Shown piece by piece: positions 6,701-6,970 of a DNA stretch of 6,970 nucleotides. The notes under the pieces were generated by a model. That model was not told the DNA's origin. It worked only from the letters and a program-made list of their open reading frames with translations, and made no database searches. The position numbers were made by a program, and so were the translations under genes. Position 1 is the first letter of the stretch. Every line of letters starts with the position of its first letter. The stretch spans positions 1 through 6,970 of the forward strand of contig JAQVWW010000059.1 of assembly GCA_028709505.1 (NCBI GenBank), written 5' to 3'. The stretch is from Eubacteriales bacterium (GTDB taxonomy: Bacteria > Bacillota > Clostridia > Christensenellales > UMGS416).

Positions 6701-6970
6701 ACGGGTCTTTGTTGGTGTCCGTATCCAACGCGGCCATAGCCGTGGACTGCGCGTATTTGTCCATCGCGGCCAGCGCCGGGAACCGGGTATACAGCACGCG
6801 CAAATTATCTTCGGTGGCGGTGCCGGCCTTTATCATGCCTTGGGCAACCGACAGAAATTGCTGTGCCTGCTGGGCGGCGGTGTTGGTCACCTGCAGCTTT
6901 ACCGGCAGCTGTCCAGATTCCAACCGCCCCTTGTTGGCGGTGCCTTTGTACTCAGCCAGATAGGCCGCCG
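765..6970 (-). CDS. Giant modular phage polyvalent protein with PBECR-like nuclease domain (5' partial)
   Basis: One open frame encodes at least 2067 residues and ends at TAA. The first possible start inside the window is a TTG at 6923, but 15 further sense codons continue to the right edge, so the real start is outside. Numbering from that TTG: low-complexity Gln/Ala/Pro/Gly linker about 123-152; charged coiled coil about 155-230; Gly/Ala-rich segment 350-610 containing EGTEEIISEYAN (530-541) and a glycine zipper (589-605); PBECR-like nuclease domain about 702-845; helical core 930-2050 with a second coiled coil about 1155-1235, the motifs YFPHF (1414-1418) and FQLEQMNQF (1741-1749), and a hydrophobic helix about 1766-1790. 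Size and modularity fit the polyvalent proteins of phages, which are thought to be delivered with the DNA. No protease, polymerase or lysozyme motif was seen. The core family is recognised from memory as typical of clostridial phages and has no established function. The gene is certain; the ejected-effector role is inferred. Confidence 0.9.
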   Translation of the reverse strand, partial: AAYLAEYKGTANKGRLESGQLPVKLQVTNTAAQQAQQFLSVAQGMIKAGTATEDNLRVLYTRFPALAAMDKYAQSTAMAALDTDTNKDPFSAFLETGSFDVKTEDNSPAKMDVLKQYGYADGTGFVGLLESAQNAIGQRPAQGQANARPTASAPAQAENGSQAGQGVSQIDSYRTEMEKIRTEWLNPDGSTKVATPEMQGKYGSALVSQRQAAAERYKQLEQQIAQYERYEQPYQKALIEITKGEHADVIAKGAEDSANVLTKYLQYRGMTPEQIKDASVKKDTSLKTAWMSPETRMAAANDLPQRFGINYLTNEDIATINYFYGLGDRKRAEAMAKYVLDKGAAEYTRQVAAQNAQSFTIQEGNNALVRSAKHAGAGFGSIATGLISQPMVQAEVIGQAVENALTGENLPAPETQTTLLARTSTAQRQKVSEGMGPGGKLVTEVVMSAAEQLPSYAINIAAPGAGLALQSMRAGGSTAIEAKDAGATGWQQLGLTAGSTAIEYFTEKLPMEKFADLVSGKAMAGAGKKAWTAAVRGVLEQAGIEGTEEIISEYANTLMDIKMMGPKSAYQTYIDNLIAGGASEEAATRQANVQFFVAQPAEAGLIGGLTGGLMGGVGTGINRITGAQNNSTNQAQTVNNIKLVPPERVINTATGTEFETLPKVENVGSARTEYTPQEVKSKNWDSEHLRSTVATGAQSVKDFFLRSLNANKKENLFLGKVSESAGMAIENLTGINVTEYDYVFPSDAARHVNRRHGTNETQGNEVVVDADSFALIDSVTKEPDAIYESGEMNSGQNKSVTFTKRVGGVAIYAQYIQTGRRRLVGKTFRINAGEGEIVKNSAGNNQFLDEKKIKRLSIAPDDDAVTASSGPYVHVQNDYGIAASSINSIAQENKSMQEKSEEVQLDTRTILKNTYADSVQPEAEAQRTTDLTRIGLAEMEQAGASDRRTGEYIRRKTKAVKTQLVDVLGINKYASTERANESIARLYYEAHNNNGKIAAKVRDEVFDQLYQDGVVINDDFYRQYKDLKQYLRGTTIQAGGFLEDVGGIEFIRRNFGNIRVSKENGVAVDRLYQELNTAYPDLFPVSIENSAEQLERIADVARSIRPQESSIEAEYGYDAKAYMKQEFDRVVDGYEDAVRRFTRLVNASATGQEDAAEDATPAEVVQTGLNAKKAERELNSLQRKHKLLPRESFLLQGLKNGTLTADDLTGIDAETKAAIVRMAELNTEIKAAEVQRASLAARNRSGAVAAAAQVVKDNGKFKAYKGSLALELRTPERVARRVMGEKTGNRFVELFIRPIQKSAAARNRFVVATRNEIAALKLTQSESRMVQLAGEKKIVATELENLNAGRIIRASKGQTVENLTESERMFADLLIAGAIKPADLRQKYDSARIIDAVELFRDTYNDLIWQINDVRVKWGYAPIEKRADYFPHFDAVMGDSFLTNLLGAFGIDMMDEGLRTDLTGRTETFRPGIKYFANLEHRTGDKTDYDALRGMDIYLNTASMVIYHTENIQRLRVFENALRYEWTDEAVRAKADDIMAQDIAYEAKQKAVADLLQESEIGGQQGAFAVWINEYTNALAGKKSFHDRAGEKSAGRNLWFKASKVLLNRVGANMVAVNVGTWGSQLAPLAQALPEVDTDSSMRALVDTMKAWSRDDGFSGRSDFLSARVSSEQLSRSRFKKLEDFLSSPMEIVDLFSSEVVTRARYLYNMKAGMSADAALNEADVFARSVIGGRAEGDMPTIFRAQSPLIKAVTQFQLEQMNQFERVLSDMPVEMRKRGAKYAAATVTKYVIAAHLFNLAAQFVLGREILPDIIEILRDAWEKIADEDGVTTKEIKDFGLSLVDQVPFVGGLIGGAMKGESVAGRLVPVSAAFQGVNNLWKLIERAADNDGETLTAKEAWNYAYKGVSGPLYYIAFPLGGGQVKKTVEGISAVARGGAYSQTAGGERLQYPIAQTAGNYARAAVFGKSSLPETREYYDESKKALSTRQTEYYERAVNAGVAGDVFYSLAQEIKGIQPGKYSDGTTIPLSKGRKTKVAIDKHKDLTLAQKKILYEAFDVPGSLWKGAE
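774..4136 (-). other. Conserved helical core of the giant protein (about residues 930-2050), clostridial phage large-protein family
   Basis: This section reads as several consecutive blocks. Block one (about 930-1115) has EFIRRNFGNIRV (1034-1045), then VDRLYQELNTAYPDLFP. After a coiled coil (about 1155-1235), block two (about 1250-1560) includes WGYAPIEKRADYFPHF (1403-1418) and TNALAGKK (1561-1568). Block three has DRAGEKSAGR (1572-1581), NMVAVNVGTWGSQ (1598-1610) and FQLEQMNQF (1741-1749). The last block has FPLGGGQVKKTVEG (1901-1914) and AAVFGKSSLPE (1947-1957). I recognise this order from large uncharacterised phage and prophage proteins of Clostridia, some probably labelled as large polyvalent protein associated (LPD) domains. 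The exact domain name is not certain. No catalytic motif of a known enzyme is evident. A structural or ejection scaffold is the simplest reading. Confidence 0.6.
4389..4820 (-). other. PBECR-like nuclease domain within the giant protein (about residues 702-845)
   Basis: The segment contains ARHVNRRHG (residues 734-742), then an acidic VVVDADSFALID stretch, then EPDAIY (767-772). It continues with a beta-rich KSVTFTKR ... VAIYAQY region and ends in GRRRLVGKTFRI (804-815). This order (a His-x(4)-His-Gly helix, a helix leading into a Pro-Asp turn, then strands ending in a basic/Thr motif) matches my memory of the phage Barnase-EndoU-ColicinE5/D-RelE-like nuclease (PBECR) families, closest to PBECR3. 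Those domains are described in polyvalent proteins of phages and conjugative elements and are predicted to be RNases. Candidate active-site residues are His736, His741, Lys811 and Thr812. The subgroup and catalytic assignment are uncertain, and loss of activity cannot be excluded. Confidence 0.65.
5094..5876 (-). other. Gly/Ala-rich, membrane-interacting candidate region ending in a glycine zipper (about residues 350-610)
   Basis: The region is rich in Gly, Ala and small hydrophobics, with stretches such as GAGFGSIATGLI (361-372) and YAINIAAPGAGLAL (441-454). It then carries EGTEEIISEYAN (530-541) and FFVAQPAEAGLIGG (580-593), and ends with glycines at 589, 592, 593, 596, 597, 600, 601, 603 and 605. 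Comparable segments occur in large clostridial phage proteins as I remember them. Glycine zippers favour helix packing in membranes, so insertion into or passage across the host membrane is plausible. None of the segments is a textbook transmembrane helix, so the role is inferred. Confidence 0.5.

Noticed and set aside
6921..6923. TTG at 6923 as the true start of the giant gene
   Set aside because: The frame continues open for 15 more codons to the right edge, the bases just upstream show no convincing Shine-Dalgarno at the right spacing, and the upstream residues (AAYLAEYKGTANKGR) look like ordinary coding sequence. The gene is better treated as truncated by the window.
1..6970. tRNA, CRISPR array, insertion sequence, attachment site or terminator
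   Set aside because: No cloverleaf-like segment, regularly spaced repeats, terminal inverted repeats or hairpin followed by a T-run was seen. Both strands are accounted for by two overlapping minus-strand genes with no intergenic space.

Overview
The window looks like part of the late, virion-structural region of a tailed phage or prophage of a Gram-positive host, most likely one of the Clostridia. Three things point that way. The carboxy-terminal two thirds of the giant protein resemble a family I associate with clostridial phages and prophages. The second gene carries a phage tail/appendage module. The one visible Shine-Dalgarno sequence is strong and purine-rich. Base composition is moderate to high in GC, with one clear AT-rich stretch inside the giant gene. 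The host assignment is inferred from memory of these families, not from a search.

Layout: everything supported is on the minus strand, so the gene order runs from right to left. From the right edge to 765, a single uninterrupted frame encodes a giant protein of at least 2067 residues. It is open through the right edge, so its true start lies outside the window. At 765 its stop codon overlaps by one base (TAATG) the start of a second gene, which runs off the left edge. That gene encodes a tail-fibre, tailspike or appendage-type protein, of which 255 residues are visible. No tRNA, rRNA, CRISPR array, insertion sequence, intergenic space, terminator or convincing promoter is visible. The long plus-strand frames are antisense shadows.

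The giant protein is modular. Residue numbers here count the TTG at 6923 as 1. It has an amino-terminal region with a low-complexity Gln/Ala/Pro/Gly linker and a charged coiled coil (about 123-230). Next is a Gly/Ala-rich, partly hydrophobic region ending in a glycine zipper (about 350-610). A domain with features of the phage Barnase-EndoU-ColicinE5/D-RelE-like (PBECR) nucleases follows (about 702-845). The rest is a long, mostly helical core (about 930-2050). The nuclease-like domain and its linkers coincide with a drop in GC to about 46%, which suggests an exchangeable module.

Working model (inference): the giant protein is a polyvalent virion protein packaged in the particle and ejected into the host. 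Its glycine-rich region would contact or cross the membrane, and its nuclease-like domain would act in the host cytoplasm. The tightly coupled downstream gene would supply the receptor-binding or glycan-processing appendage.
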